DNA of 64,000 bases from Acidimicrobiales bacterium mtb01 (GTDB lineage: Bacteria > Actinomycetota > Acidimicrobiia > Acidimicrobiales > Ilumatobacteraceae): assembly GCA_004379135.1 (NCBI GenBank), contig NBNI01000002.1, positions 124,001 to 188,000 on the forward strand, given 5' to 3'. The position numbers were made by a program, and so were the translations under genes. The notes below the pieces were generated by a model. The model saw nothing but the letters and a program-made list of their open reading frames with translations. It had not been told where the DNA came from and ran no database searches. Shown piece after piece: positions 35,580-43,424 of this stretch. Within the stretch, counting starts at the first letter, position 1, and every line of letters begins with the position of its first letter.

Positions 35580-36035
35580 GTGATCCTCCTCCTGCTGCTT
35601 TTCGTGATCGTTCCGATTGCCGAGCTCTACACGATCATCATGGTGGGCCTGTCGATCGGTTTCCTCAACACCCTCGGCATCATCGTCGCGGTCGCCATGA
35701 TCGGCAGTTGGCTCGTCAAGCGCGAAGGGCTCCGCGTCTGGACGAAGTTCAACGAGGTGATCGCCCAGGGGCAGGTTCCCACTCGCGAGATCGTCGATGG
35801 AGTGCTGATCCTGGGGGCGGGTGCACTTCTGCTCACCCCGGGCTTTCTCACCGACGTCTTCGGCATCCTCATGCTGTTTCCGCCCACGCGGGCGATCTTC
35901 CGTTCGTATCTCCTGAGGCGGGCCAAGCGTGGCGGTGCTTTCGTGGTGCGCGGGTTCGGCAGAAGCGCGTCGACGCGGTTCGGCGGCCACGACGTGGTCG
36001 ACACCGATGCCACCGAACCCAAGGGCGAGTTGTGA
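35580..36035 (+). CDS. fxsA: FxsA-family membrane protein
   Basis: 151 residues with an N-terminal helix carrying PIAELYTIIMVG and a second hydrophobic region with LLTPGFLTDVFG, the FxsA signature. The E. coli protein is known from its effect on F-exclusion of phage T7; the cellular role is unclear. GTG start; TAGGGT at 35568-35573 ends 6 nt upstream. Overlaps the Nudix gene by GTGA. Confidence 0.88.
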   Translation: MILLLLLFVIVPIAELYTIIMVGLSIGFLNTLGIIVAVAMIGSWLVKREGLRVWTKFNEVIAQGQVPTREIVDGVLILGAGALLLTPGFLTDVFGILMLFPPTRAIFRSYLLRRAKRGGAFVVRGFGRSASTRFGGHDVVDTDATEPKGEL

Positions 36036-36784
36036 GTCGCCAGCAGGACTTCGATCCGGCCCAAGTGGCCATTCGTCCGGCCGCCACCGTCATGTTGGTG
36101 CGCGATCATCTCGGGCCGCTCGAGGTGTTCATGATGAAGCGCACCACGAAGGCCGCCTTCGCCAGCGGGATGTACGTGTTCCCCGGCGGGGCCGTCGATG
36201 AAGGCGACGGCTCGTACGAGATGACTGCCATCCGCGAATGCTTCGAGGAGGCAGGTGTGCTGCTGGCCCGTGATGGTGACGGACGCACGGTTCGATTCGA
36301 TTCCGATCCGATGAAGGAGCGTTTCGAGGTTCATCGCCGGGCGGTGCACGCGGGTGAACGCAGCATGACGAGCGTGCTCGCCGACGAAGGTCTCACGGCG
36401 CAACTCGACGAGTTGGCGTGGGTCGGTCATTGGGTCACGCCGTTCGGCGAGAATCGTCGCTTCGACACGCGGTTCTTCGTGGTCGACATGCCCGACGAAC
36501 AGGATCCGCTGCACGACGACATCGAAACGGTGGACAGCACGTGGGTACGGCCAGCCGATGCACTCGAACGGGCGCGAGCGGGTGAACTGATGATGATGCC
36601 TCCGACGGTGGCGATGCTTACCTTCCTTGACCAGCACACCTCGGCCGATTCGGCTCTGGCGGCGGCGCGGGCCGTCGGAACCCCGCCGCGGGTTCTTCCG
36701 AAAGTGGTGTGGTCGGATGACGGCCAGTTGCGCGCGTTGTTGATGCCCGGCGACCCCGGCTACGACGACATCCCCACCCGCTGA
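36032..36784 (+). CDS. Nudix hydrolase
   Basis: 250 residues. The Nudix box reads GGAVDE...RECFEEAGVLL (about 51-74) with the REx2EE metal-binding core. The long insert after the box and the length resemble the NUDT19/acyl-CoA-type group, so a CoA-derivative substrate is possible. GTG start overlapping fxsA. Ends 14 bp before the 26-bp inverted repeat at 36799. Confidence 0.85.
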   Translation: MSRQQDFDPAQVAIRPAATVMLVRDHLGPLEVFMMKRTTKAAFASGMYVFPGGAVDEGDGSYEMTAIRECFEEAGVLLARDGDGRTVRFDSDPMKERFEVHRRAVHAGERSMTSVLADEGLTAQLDELAWVGHWVTPFGENRRFDTRFFVVDMPDEQDPLHDDIETVDSTWVRPADALERARAGELMMMPPTVAMLTFLDQHTSADSALAAARAVGTPPRVLPKVVWSDDGQLRALLMPGDPGYDDIPTR

Positions 36785-36798
36785 TCCCCCTTGAGAAT

Positions 36799-36824
36799 CT
36801 GGTGACTGAAAGTCACCGTATAGG
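36799..36824. repeat. Left copy of 26-bp inverted repeat flanking the sulfide module
   Basis: Identical in reverse complement to 38589-38614. It contains the inner palindrome GGTGACTGAAAGTCACC. The stop codon of the persulfide dioxygenase gene (36813-36815) lies inside it. Similarity continues inward for about 9 bp with two mismatches and stops abruptly outward. Confidence 0.85.
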
Positions 36825-38237
36825 GGACGAAGTCGTACCAGATTCCGTGTTGCGCGACGACCACGCGTTGTAGCCGCCGAGGATGTCGCTCACATCTGCG
36901 AAGCCGAGCGAGCGGAGAGTGCTGGCCGCGATCGACGAGCGGTAGCCACCGGCGCAGAACACGACGGTGGGTTTCTTGCGATCGAGTTCTCCGATGCGAC
37001 GGGTGAGCGACGGAAGATCGATGTGCTTGGCCCCGGTGATGGTGCCGGCATCGACTTCACCTTTGTTTCGGATGTCGACGAGTTGGAGATCGGAGATGGC
37101 GGCGCGCCGGAGATCGAACTCGTTCGCGGTGAGGCGAGATGCCGATGCGACGAGCGTGGGATTTTGCAGGAATTGCCTCACCGGATCATCGAGATAGCCG
37201 AGCACCGCATCGAAACCGATGCGTGCCAATCGGGTGAACGCCTCGCGCTCGCGGCCCGACTCGGCCACGATCACGATCGGAGTTCCGGCGACGACGACTT
37301 CACCTGTGTACTCGGCGAAGCGACCGCCCAAGCCCACGTTGACGGAGCCCCGCAGATGACCGATCGCAAAATCGGCATCGTCGCGGCAGTCGACCACCGC
37401 AGCGCCATTCTTCATGGCCAACAGAACCTCTTCCATCGACAGGGCGGCCAGCGGCGAATCCTCGTGGAAGACCTCTCGAATCTGGCGGTTGGTCGTGGCG
37501 GCATGGAGGAAGTAAAGCGGCGCGGTGGTTTGCCCTTCGGTCACGACCGCCACGAAGTCGTCGACCGACATGGGCGCCAGCGCGTAGTTGAAGCGGCGTT
37601 GTTCGCCGATCGTGCTCACGGTGTTGGTGGAGAGGTTCTTCCCGCACGCGCTACCTGCGCCGTGGGCGGGATAGACGAGTGTCGAGTCGGGGAGTGCGAG
37701 CAACTTGTCGCGCAGCGACGAATACAGCATGCGCCCGAGATCATCGGCTTGATGTCCGACCGAGGCCAGCAGATCGGGGCGGCCGACGTCGCCAATGAAC
37801 AAGGTGTCGCCCGTGAACACTGCGTACGGCGCCGAGGCCTTGGTCTCGCGGGCCACGATCGAGATCGACTCGGGTGTGTGTCCCGGTGTCTCGAGGATCT
37901 CGAGATGAACGTTGTCATCGCCGTCGCCCAGCCGAATGATCGAACCGTTCCTCAACGCGTCGATCGGGAAGTCGGTACGACCAGCGGCGGCCGCACCGAA
38001 CACGATGCGAGCCCCGCAGGCCTCGGCCAGTTCGAGATGGCCCGACAGGAAGTCGGCGTGGAAGTGCGTCTCGATCACATGAGTGATGGTGAGACCATGA
38101 TCGCGCGCATCGTCGAGGTAGAGCGAGATGTCGCGCTGCGGATCGATGACGACCGCCTCACCGCTGGCGGTGTCACCCACCACGTACGACGCGTGCGACA
38201 GACAAGCGAGATAGTGCTGGTTGACGTAGAGACTCAT
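36813..38237 (-). CDS. Persulfide dioxygenase-like metallo-beta-lactamase fused to two rhodanese domains
   Basis: 474 residues. The N-terminal metallo-beta-lactamase fold has the metal motif HFHADFLSGH and a GHTPESIS loop, as in ETHE1-type persulfide dioxygenases that oxidise glutathione or similar persulfides. Two rhodanese domains follow: the first (about 270-350) lacks a catalytic Cys (VIVAESGRE), the second (about 375-460) has VVFCAGGYRSS. It should oxidise sulfane sulfur made during sulfide detoxification. The CstR-like repressor gene is 10 bp upstream in the same operon. Confidence 0.88.
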   Translation of the reverse strand: MSLYVNQHYLACLSHASYVVGDTASGEAVVIDPQRDISLYLDDARDHGLTITHVIETHFHADFLSGHLELAEACGARIVFGAAAAGRTDFPIDALRNGSIIRLGDGDDNVHLEILETPGHTPESISIVARETKASAPYAVFTGDTLFIGDVGRPDLLASVGHQADDLGRMLYSSLRDKLLALPDSTLVYPAHGAGSACGKNLSTNTVSTIGEQRRFNYALAPMSVDDFVAVVTEGQTTAPLYFLHAATTNRQIREVFHEDSPLAALSMEEVLLAMKNGAAVVDCRDDADFAIGHLRGSVNVGLGGRFAEYTGEVVVAGTPIVIVAESGREREAFTRLARIGFDAVLGYLDDPVRQFLQNPTLVASASRLTANEFDLRRAAISDLQLVDIRNKGEVDAGTITGAKHIDLPSLTRRIGELDRKKPTVVFCAGGYRSSIAASTLRSLGFADVSDILGGYNAWSSRNTESGTTSSPIR

Positions 38238-38247
38238 GACTGTGCGC

Positions 38248-38517
38248 TCACGCCAACTTCAGGAACAGCTTCTCCACCTCGGACAGATCGAAGCCGTTCT
38301 TGGCCGCTTCCTTCGGGTCGGAGATGCAATGCGTGAGTCCGGCGGCGAGCAACTTGAACCCCACCTGATCGAGAGCCGTGCTGGCGGCCGAAACCTGGGC
38401 CACCACATCGCGGCACTCGCGACCTTCGGTGAGCATCTGCTGGATGCCGCGGACCTGACCCTCGACGCGCCTCAGTCGCTTGACCAGATCGTCGATCGTC
38501 TCGTCGGGAAGTTTCAT
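38248..38517 (-). CDS. cstR: CsoR/CstR-family persulfide-sensing repressor
   Basis: 89 residues, all-helical, RRVEGQVRGIQQML at the start of the DUF156 fold. Cys35 and Cys64 have the 29-residue spacing of the two sensor cysteines of CstR; the copper-binding His of CsoR, four residues before the second Cys, is Gly60 here. That favours persulfide sensing over copper. ATG with GAGAGGAG. The longer open frame upstream would swallow the operator, so it is rejected. Operon with the persulfide dioxygenase. Confidence 0.87.
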   Translation of the reverse strand: MKLPDETIDDLVKRLRRVEGQVRGIQQMLTEGRECRDVVAQVSAASTALDQVGFKLLAAGLTHCISDPKEAAKNGFDLSEVEKLFLKLA

Positions 38518-38539
38518 GGTGGCTCCTCTCGGGGCCAAT

Positions 38540-38555
38540 ATACCCTTGGGGGTAT
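38540..38555. promoter_or_regulatory. CsoR/CstR-type operator
   Basis: ATACCC-TTGG-GGGTAT, a perfect 6-bp inverted repeat with a G-tract, 22 bp before the cstR start. This is the classical operator form of the CsoR/CstR family, so the operon is likely autorepressed. Confidence 0.82.
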
Positions 38556-38588
38556 CGGAAAGCGCCCGATTCTGGTGGGAGTTCGTCA

Positions 38589-38614
38589 CCTATACGGTGA
38601 CTTTCAGTCACCAG
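38589..38614. repeat. Right copy of 26-bp inverted repeat flanking the sulfide module
   Basis: Exact reverse complement of 36799-36824. The mrp stop codon (38604-38606) lies inside it. It sits between the cstR operator and mrp, so it could be a terminal repeat, a regulatory palindrome or both. Confidence 0.85.
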
Positions 38615-39800
38615 AACGGCGGAGGGCGACGGGGGTTTCGGGGATGGAAATGTCCTGGCGGGCCGAGCACCCGGCCATCTGGACCGGCGGCACGGTCTCG
38701 CGCACGATCTGGTCGGCAATGGCCCGGAACGCATCGGCGGCCGGACCCGAGCCGGCCAGGGCGACCGGCTCACCCGCGTCGCCGCCCGCAGCCACGGTGG
38801 GCTCGATCGGGATCTGCCCGAGCAACGGCGCGCCGATCTCGTCGGCCAGCGCCTGGCCGCCGCCGACTCCGAACAGCGGGTACTCCGATCCGTGATCGCA
38901 CACGAACGTGCTCATGTTCTCGATCACACCGGCGATGCGCAGGAACGAGCGCCGCGCCATATCGGCCGCGCGAATGGCCACCTTTTGCGCGCTCACGGCC
39001 GGAGTGGTGACGATCACCATGTCGGTGCGCGGCAGGAGACGGGCCAGTCCCATCTGCACGTCACCGGTGCCCGGCGGCATGTCGATGAGGAGATAGTCCA
39101 TCTCGCCCCACGCGACGTCGCGCAGGAACTGCTCGAGCGCCTTGGTGAGCATGAGGCCGCGCCACATGAGCGCGGTCCCTTCGTCGTCGACGAGGAATCC
39201 GGTGCTCACGACCTTGAGGAGGCCGCGCCCGACCGCGCGCGTATTGGGGAGGATCTTCGGGCGACCACTGACTTCGTCGCGCTCGGCTTCGAGGCGCTGA
39301 TCGATGCCGAGCATGCGCGGAACCGAGAATCCCCAGATGTCGGCGTCGAGGACGCCGACGGTGTAGCCCTGCGCCGCGATGGCGGCAGCGAGGTTGACCG
39401 TGACCGAACTCTTGCCCACGCCGCCCTTGCCCGACGACACCGCGATCACACGAGTGGTGGCCGACACTTCCGTTTCCGGTGCTCGCTCACGCGCGTTCCA
39501 GCGGGCCTTGGCCATGGTGGCCGAACGCTCGTCGCTGGTCATCTCGCCCCACTCGATCTTCACGCCGCGCACGCCGGGGTGGGTCGCCACCCGGGTCTCG
39601 ATGTCCTTCTTGATCTGGGCGCGCAATGGGCAGCCGCCGATGGTCAACTTGACGTCGATCACCACGAAGCCGTCGGCCGACACCGACCGGCACGAGGCCA
39701 TTCCGAGATCGACGACATCGCTTCCCAATTCGGGGTCGATGACGGCCCGAAGGAGGTTCGTGACCTCGGCGACGGACGGCGGCTCGAACGGGCGCGTCAT
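38604..39800 (-). CDS. mrp: Mrp/NBP35-type iron-sulfur carrier ATPase
   Basis: Loads Fe-S clusters onto apoproteins. 398 residues: an N-terminal MIP18/DUF59 domain (about 5-90, IDPELGSDVVDLGM) fused to a ParA-like ATPase with SSGKGGVGKSSVTVNLA and DADIWGFSVPRMLG. The eukaryotic-type CXXC is not obvious. TACGAT at 39807-39812 is 6 nt before the ATG, so probably leaderless. Transcribed divergently from erpA, another Fe-S factor. Confidence 0.92.
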   Translation of the reverse strand: MTRPFEPPSVAEVTNLLRAVIDPELGSDVVDLGMASCRSVSADGFVVIDVKLTIGGCPLRAQIKKDIETRVATHPGVRGVKIEWGEMTSDERSATMAKARWNARERAPETEVSATTRVIAVSSGKGGVGKSSVTVNLAAAIAAQGYTVGVLDADIWGFSVPRMLGIDQRLEAERDEVSGRPKILPNTRAVGRGLLKVVSTGFLVDDEGTALMWRGLMLTKALEQFLRDVAWGEMDYLLIDMPPGTGDVQMGLARLLPRTDMVIVTTPAVSAQKVAIRAADMARRSFLRIAGVIENMSTFVCDHGSEYPLFGVGGGQALADEIGAPLLGQIPIEPTVAAGGDAGEPVALAGSGPAADAFRAIADQIVRETVPPVQMAGCSARQDISIPETPVALRRSGD

Positions 39801-39882
39801 GGCCCAATCGTACCGGTGCCCCCGCCGAGACTGGTCAGCCGGGCCACCGATACAATGCGAGCAACGACGGAGGAGAACAAAC

Positions 39883-40206
39883 GTGATCACCCTCACCGAT
39901 TCAGCAGCCACCAAGGTCAAGGAACTTCTCGAAGCCGAAGGTGCAACCGATCTCGCGTTGCGTGTTGCCGTGCGTCCCGGCGGATGCAGCGGCTTCTCGT
40001 ACGAGATGTTCTTCGATGGCGACGTCGCCGACGACGACAAGCTGGCCACCTACGGTCCGGCTGTTCGCGTGGTCGTCGACCCGGCGTCTGCACAGCTGCT
40101 CGAAGGAGCGACCCTCGACTACAAGGACGGCCTCAACCAGGCCGGGTTCAACATCACGAACCCCAACGCAACGCGCACGTGCGGTTGCGGACAGTCGTTC
40201 AGCTGA
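39883..40206 (+). CDS. erpA: A-type iron-sulfur cluster insertion protein
   Basis: 107 residues with the three conserved cysteines, one in PGGCSGFSYEM and two in RTCGCGQSF at the C-terminus. Carries Fe-S clusters to target enzymes. GTG start with a strong GGAGGAG (39869-39875), and a TACAAT -10 at 39850-39855, so unlike many neighbours this gene has a conventional leader. Its end overlaps the convergent gene at 40199 by 8 bp. Confidence 0.92.
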   Translation: MITLTDSAATKVKELLEAEGATDLALRVAVRPGGCSGFSYEMFFDGDVADDDKLATYGPAVRVVVDPASAQLLEGATLDYKDGLNQAGFNITNPNATRTCGCGQSFS

Positions 40207-41098
40207 GCGCTTCGCGAATTTCGTTCGCGTCCCACACGGCGTCGAGCCGCTCGACGATCGTTCCCGTGCCGTCGGTGATCCACACGACCGGCTCGAAGGT
40301 GAGCATGGCCGCCTCCACCGCCGGCGCCACCACGGTTGCCGCGTCGTCGGCATACACGTCGGCGTGAACGAAAACGGCTGAATCACCGAGTTCGTCGGCC
40401 AACGCGATCATCTGCTCGAGGACGGGCCCGCACACGCCGGTCTGGCAATGTGCGGGTGTCCCCACCATGTACACCACGGGCTTGCCCGATGCGAGCGCCT
40501 CGGTGAGCGTGATCGAATGGAACGGACACGGCTCGGGTTCGCGCGAACAGATGGGGTCGACCCCGCGCGGATCGTCGACGGTCGGAGTGTCGAATGCCGG
40601 TAGCGACTCGCCCGCCCGTGCGACCGGCAATTCATCGGCCGCACGCACCTGGAACGCCGTGGGCTCGGACGGACCGCCGTCGACGGCGAGTCCGTACACA
40701 CCGGGACTGGTGAGCGCCGTGCGGAATACGTAGAACGGAGTCGTTCCTTCGCCCAGGGTCCGGCGATCGGCGAACAGGCCGTCCACCAACACCTCGCCCG
40801 TGTCGTAGTCGACGACCTTTCCCGTGAGGCGCGCGGGTCCTTCGGACATCAAACCGGCCGCCGTGGCGAGCGACACGGGCAGCCGTTGGGAACCGGGTGC
40901 GAGTTCGGTCGGCACCCAGCGCGTCGCCAGCACGACGTCGTCGGGCAACGCGACTGCATCGCCGCCTGAATCACCGCTCGACGAATCACCGCCTGAATCA
41001 CCGCCGCAGGCTGTGATCAGGACGGCGGTGGGCAGTGCGAACGCGGCCACTCCGGCGGTGCGCAGGAGATCGCGACGCGAGTGGGAGCGAGGTGTCAC
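40199..41098 (-). CDS. Tat-exported lipoprotein with C-terminal thioredoxin-like domain
   Basis: 299 residues. Twin-arginine signal SRRDLLRTAG with lipobox Cys31 (ITACGG), a Gly/Ser/Asp linker, a middle beta-rich domain and, from about 200, a thioredoxin-like domain with HCQTGVCGP where the Cys pair is spaced CX4C rather than CXXC. GTG start chosen because TAGCGT at 41106-41111 lies 7 nt upstream; an ATG at 41152 is the alternative. Unknown redox function outside the membrane. Confidence 0.7.
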   Translation of the reverse strand: MTPRSHSRRDLLRTAGVAAFALPTAVLITACGGDSGGDSSSGDSGGDAVALPDDVVLATRWVPTELAPGSQRLPVSLATAAGLMSEGPARLTGKVVDYDTGEVLVDGLFADRRTLGEGTTPFYVFRTALTSPGVYGLAVDGGPSEPTAFQVRAADELPVARAGESLPAFDTPTVDDPRGVDPICSREPEPCPFHSITLTEALASGKPVVYMVGTPAHCQTGVCGPVLEQMIALADELGDSAVFVHADVYADDAATVVAPAVEAAMLTFEPVVWITDGTGTIVERLDAVWDANEIREALS

Positions 41099-41166
41099 GT
41101 GTCGAACGCTATTGGAGCGAGTCGGTGTGCACCGGATCGCGGGCTGTGACATGGAAAGGTTGAGGC

Positions 41167-42678
41167 GTGGAGTTCGTGTTGAACGGTCGTTCGGTGTCGG
41201 TTCCTTCCGAGGGAACTTTGCTGTCGGCCCTCCGCGATCGACTGGGTATTCGTTCGGCCAAGGACGGCTGTGCTCCACAAGGTCAGTGCGGGTGCTGCAC
41301 GGTTCTGGTCGACGGCGAGCCGCGGGTGGCTTGTGTGACGCCGGTGGCGCGCGTCGCGGGCCGTGCCGTGACGACGTTGGAGGGTGTCGACGATGCGGTG
41401 CGCCAGAAATGGGCCGACGCGCTCTGCGCGACCGGCGGCAGCCAGTGCGGATTCTGCACGCCGGGGATCATCATGCGATTGCTCGACGTCGAGCCGACGA
41501 AGGCCGATGTCGAACGATCGTTGCTCGCCCATCTGTGTCGGTGCACCGGATGGCAGACCATCGTCGAGGCCGCCGTCGATCGGCCGCAGCGACGCGATCG
41601 CGACCTCACGGCCGCCTCCGAACGAGCGCGAATCGAAGGCGGAGGAACACAACGCGTGAGCGCCGACGTCGCACTCGGTCTCGGTGGTTTCGCCGACGAT
41701 TCGGCACCGGCTGATTCGCTCGTCGCGATCCTCGCGCCCTCGGGTGAGTGGGTGATCGCGTCGACGATTTCGGAAGCGCGCCACGTGGCCGGCGTGGTTC
41801 CCGGTCGTCGTTCGACCGTGGGCCTCACGTGGCCCATCGACGTGCCCGACGATCAACGAGGCGACTTCGTGCGAACACTCAGAACCACCTGGGTCGAACC
41901 GGCCTATCTCGAACCCGACGCCGTGTGGTGCACGCCTGGCGACGAACCCGTGGGGCCACTCGCGAACGGCGGTGCGTTCGGTGGCAAGACGACGTCGTGG
42001 TTGCGCGACGAAGCGCGCCGACTCGCCGATGAGCACGGTCGATCGATACGCATCGTGCTCTCGCGTGAAGACGTGGTTCGACACGGTGCGAAACGGCCGC
42101 CGTTGGCGGCCGGTGTGCGCGCCGACGGAAGTGGCGTCGTGTGGGTACGAGCGACTACGGGCGTGCGCAAGTTGGTGGCCGCGGTGGCTCCAGACTGGGA
42201 CGTGGTCGAGGTCGACGTTCCCGGTCCGCGAACGTCGCTCGATCCGCGCGCCGCGGTATGGGCCGAGATCGCGGCGCTCCGAGCATCGGTCACCGATCAC
42301 GATCGTGTGGTGGCTCCGAACGGTTCGTGGGCCGAGGCGTGGAGCGACGGAGACGCGGTGCGAGTTCGCGTCGGTTGCGGTGTTGCCCTCGATGACGTGA
42401 CCCTGCGTTCGTATTGCATCGGCGCGGCCCATATGGGCCTGGGCTGGGTTCGCTCCGAAGGCGTCGCGGTCGATGCGCGGGGGACGGTGCACGATCTGAC
42501 GATCCGCTCGTTCGGTGTCCTTCGTGCGGTCGACACCCCGTCCATCCACATCGAGGTCGTCGACGACGGTTCACCCGCGCGCAACGTGAGCGACGCGGTG
42601 TTCACCGCCGTGGCCGCCGCCGAGTGGCGCCGCACGGGATTCGCCCCGCGCTGGCCGTGCACTCGCGACAGTCGCTGA
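41167..42678 (+). CDS. Hybrid 2Fe-2S / truncated molybdenum hydroxylase-like protein
   Basis: 503 residues. Residues 1-150 are a complete xanthine-dehydrogenase small subunit with a plant-type cluster (C35, C41, C44, C56) and a second one (CGFC and CRC). The rest resembles a shortened molybdopterin subunit: GGAFGGK and IVLSREDV from its first half, then a C-terminal stretch ending like the family, but the middle is missing and the GEP region with the catalytic Glu reads DDGSPARN. It is about 250 residues shorter than a normal large subunit. Probably not a standard hydroxylase. GTG start; 13 bp before ridA-like gene. Confidence 0.75.
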   Translation: MEFVLNGRSVSVPSEGTLLSALRDRLGIRSAKDGCAPQGQCGCCTVLVDGEPRVACVTPVARVAGRAVTTLEGVDDAVRQKWADALCATGGSQCGFCTPGIIMRLLDVEPTKADVERSLLAHLCRCTGWQTIVEAAVDRPQRRDRDLTAASERARIEGGGTQRVSADVALGLGGFADDSAPADSLVAILAPSGEWVIASTISEARHVAGVVPGRRSTVGLTWPIDVPDDQRGDFVRTLRTTWVEPAYLEPDAVWCTPGDEPVGPLANGGAFGGKTTSWLRDEARRLADEHGRSIRIVLSREDVVRHGAKRPPLAAGVRADGSGVVWVRATTGVRKLVAAVAPDWDVVEVDVPGPRTSLDPRAAVWAEIAALRASVTDHDRVVAPNGSWAEAWSDGDAVRVRVGCGVALDDVTLRSYCIGAAHMGLGWVRSEGVAVDARGTVHDLTIRSFGVLRAVDTPSIHIEVVDDGSPARNVSDAVFTAVAAAEWRRTGFAPRWPCTRDSR

Positions 42679-42691
42679 CTAGCGTGAGGGC

Positions 42692-43219
42692 ATGGCCAAC
42701 AAACCCGCTGCTCCTATCGGTCCCTACACACCGGCGGTGCGCGCCGGCGATTGGGTGATCGTCTCCGGTCAACTCGGTATCAAGGATGGTGCGCTAGTTC
42801 CCGGTGGTGTGGCCGGCCAGACAGCGCAAGCGGTGGTCAACCTCAAGGCTCGACTGAAGGAGATGGGACTCTCCATCCACGACGTGGCCAAGACGTTGTG
42901 CTTCCTCACCGACATGGACACGTTCGCCACGTTCAACGAGGCGTACGTGGCCGGTTTCGACGGAGCGCGCCCGGCACGCTCGACCATCGGCGTGGCGGCA
43001 CTGCCGTTCGGTGGTGCGGTGGAGATCGAAGCATGGGCGTTCAAGCCGGCGGCGGCGAAGGCCACGGCGAAGAAGGCAGCCCCGAAGAAGACCGTGAAGA
43101 AGGCAGCCGCGAAGAAGAAGGCGGCACCCAAAAAGACGGTGAAGAAAGCGGCCGCGAAGAAGACGGTCAAGAAGACCGCGAAGAAGTCCGGCGCGAAGAA
43201 GTCGCGCGCGAGGAAATAG
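42692..43219 (+). CDS. RidA-family protein with lysine-rich histone H1-like tail
   Basis: 175 residues. Residues 1-118 are a RidA (enamine/imine deaminase) fold ending EIEAWAF, with the catalytic Arg in RPARST (R96). Residues 120-175 are a low-complexity Lys/Ala tail of PKKTVKKAAAKK-type repeats, as found on actinobacterial nucleoid proteins such as HupB. RidA removes reactive 2-aminoacrylate-type intermediates from PLP enzymes; a PLP decarboxylase follows. TAGCGT at 42680-42685 is 6 nt before the ATG. Confidence 0.85.
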   Translation: MANKPAAPIGPYTPAVRAGDWVIVSGQLGIKDGALVPGGVAGQTAQAVVNLKARLKEMGLSIHDVAKTLCFLTDMDTFATFNEAYVAGFDGARPARSTIGVAALPFGGAVEIEAWAFKPAAAKATAKKAAPKKTVKKAAAKKKAAPKKTVKKAAAKKTVKKTAKKSGAKKSRARK

Positions 43220-43228
43220 AGTCGAGTT

Positions 43229-43384
43229 GTGGCTGGAGCAATCGTCCTCATCGTCGTTCTGTTGCTGTTCCCTGTTCTCGTGGGCCTCGGCACGGTGGGC
43301 ATCGCTGGCCTGCTCGGTCATCTGCTCTGGAAGGACGGCGAAGCCCGTCACGAAGGCAGCGAGCTCCTCGACCTCAACACCTGA
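43229..43384 (+). CDS. Small single-span membrane protein
   Basis: 51 residues from GTG 43229: a hydrophobic helix IVLIVVLLLFPVLVGLG and a second apolar stretch, then a short charged tail. Starts 9 bp after the ridA-like stop, so likely co-transcribed. No family recognised. Confidence 0.6.
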   Translation: MAGAIVLIVVLLLFPVLVGLGTVGIAGLLGHLLWKDGEARHEGSELLDLNT

Positions 43385-43390
43385 TGTACA

Positions 43391-43409
43391 TGCCGCTCGC
43401 TGAGCGGCA
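43391..43409. terminator. Short hairpin after the small membrane protein gene
   Basis: TGCCGCTC-GCT-GAGCGGCA, 8-bp perfect stem and 3-nt loop, with no U-run. May be a weak terminator or an operator between the two transcription units. Confidence 0.4.
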
Positions 43410-43424
43410 TGGCAGGCTGAGACG

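Noticed and set aside
36799-36824. Repeat as an intrinsic terminator
   Set aside because: The inner palindrome forms a 7-bp stem but neither strand has a following U-run.
42692-43219. Lys/Ala tail of RidA as a frameshift artefact
   Set aside because: The frame is continuous, the repeats keep their amino-acid pattern, and the gene ends cleanly 9 bp before the next start.
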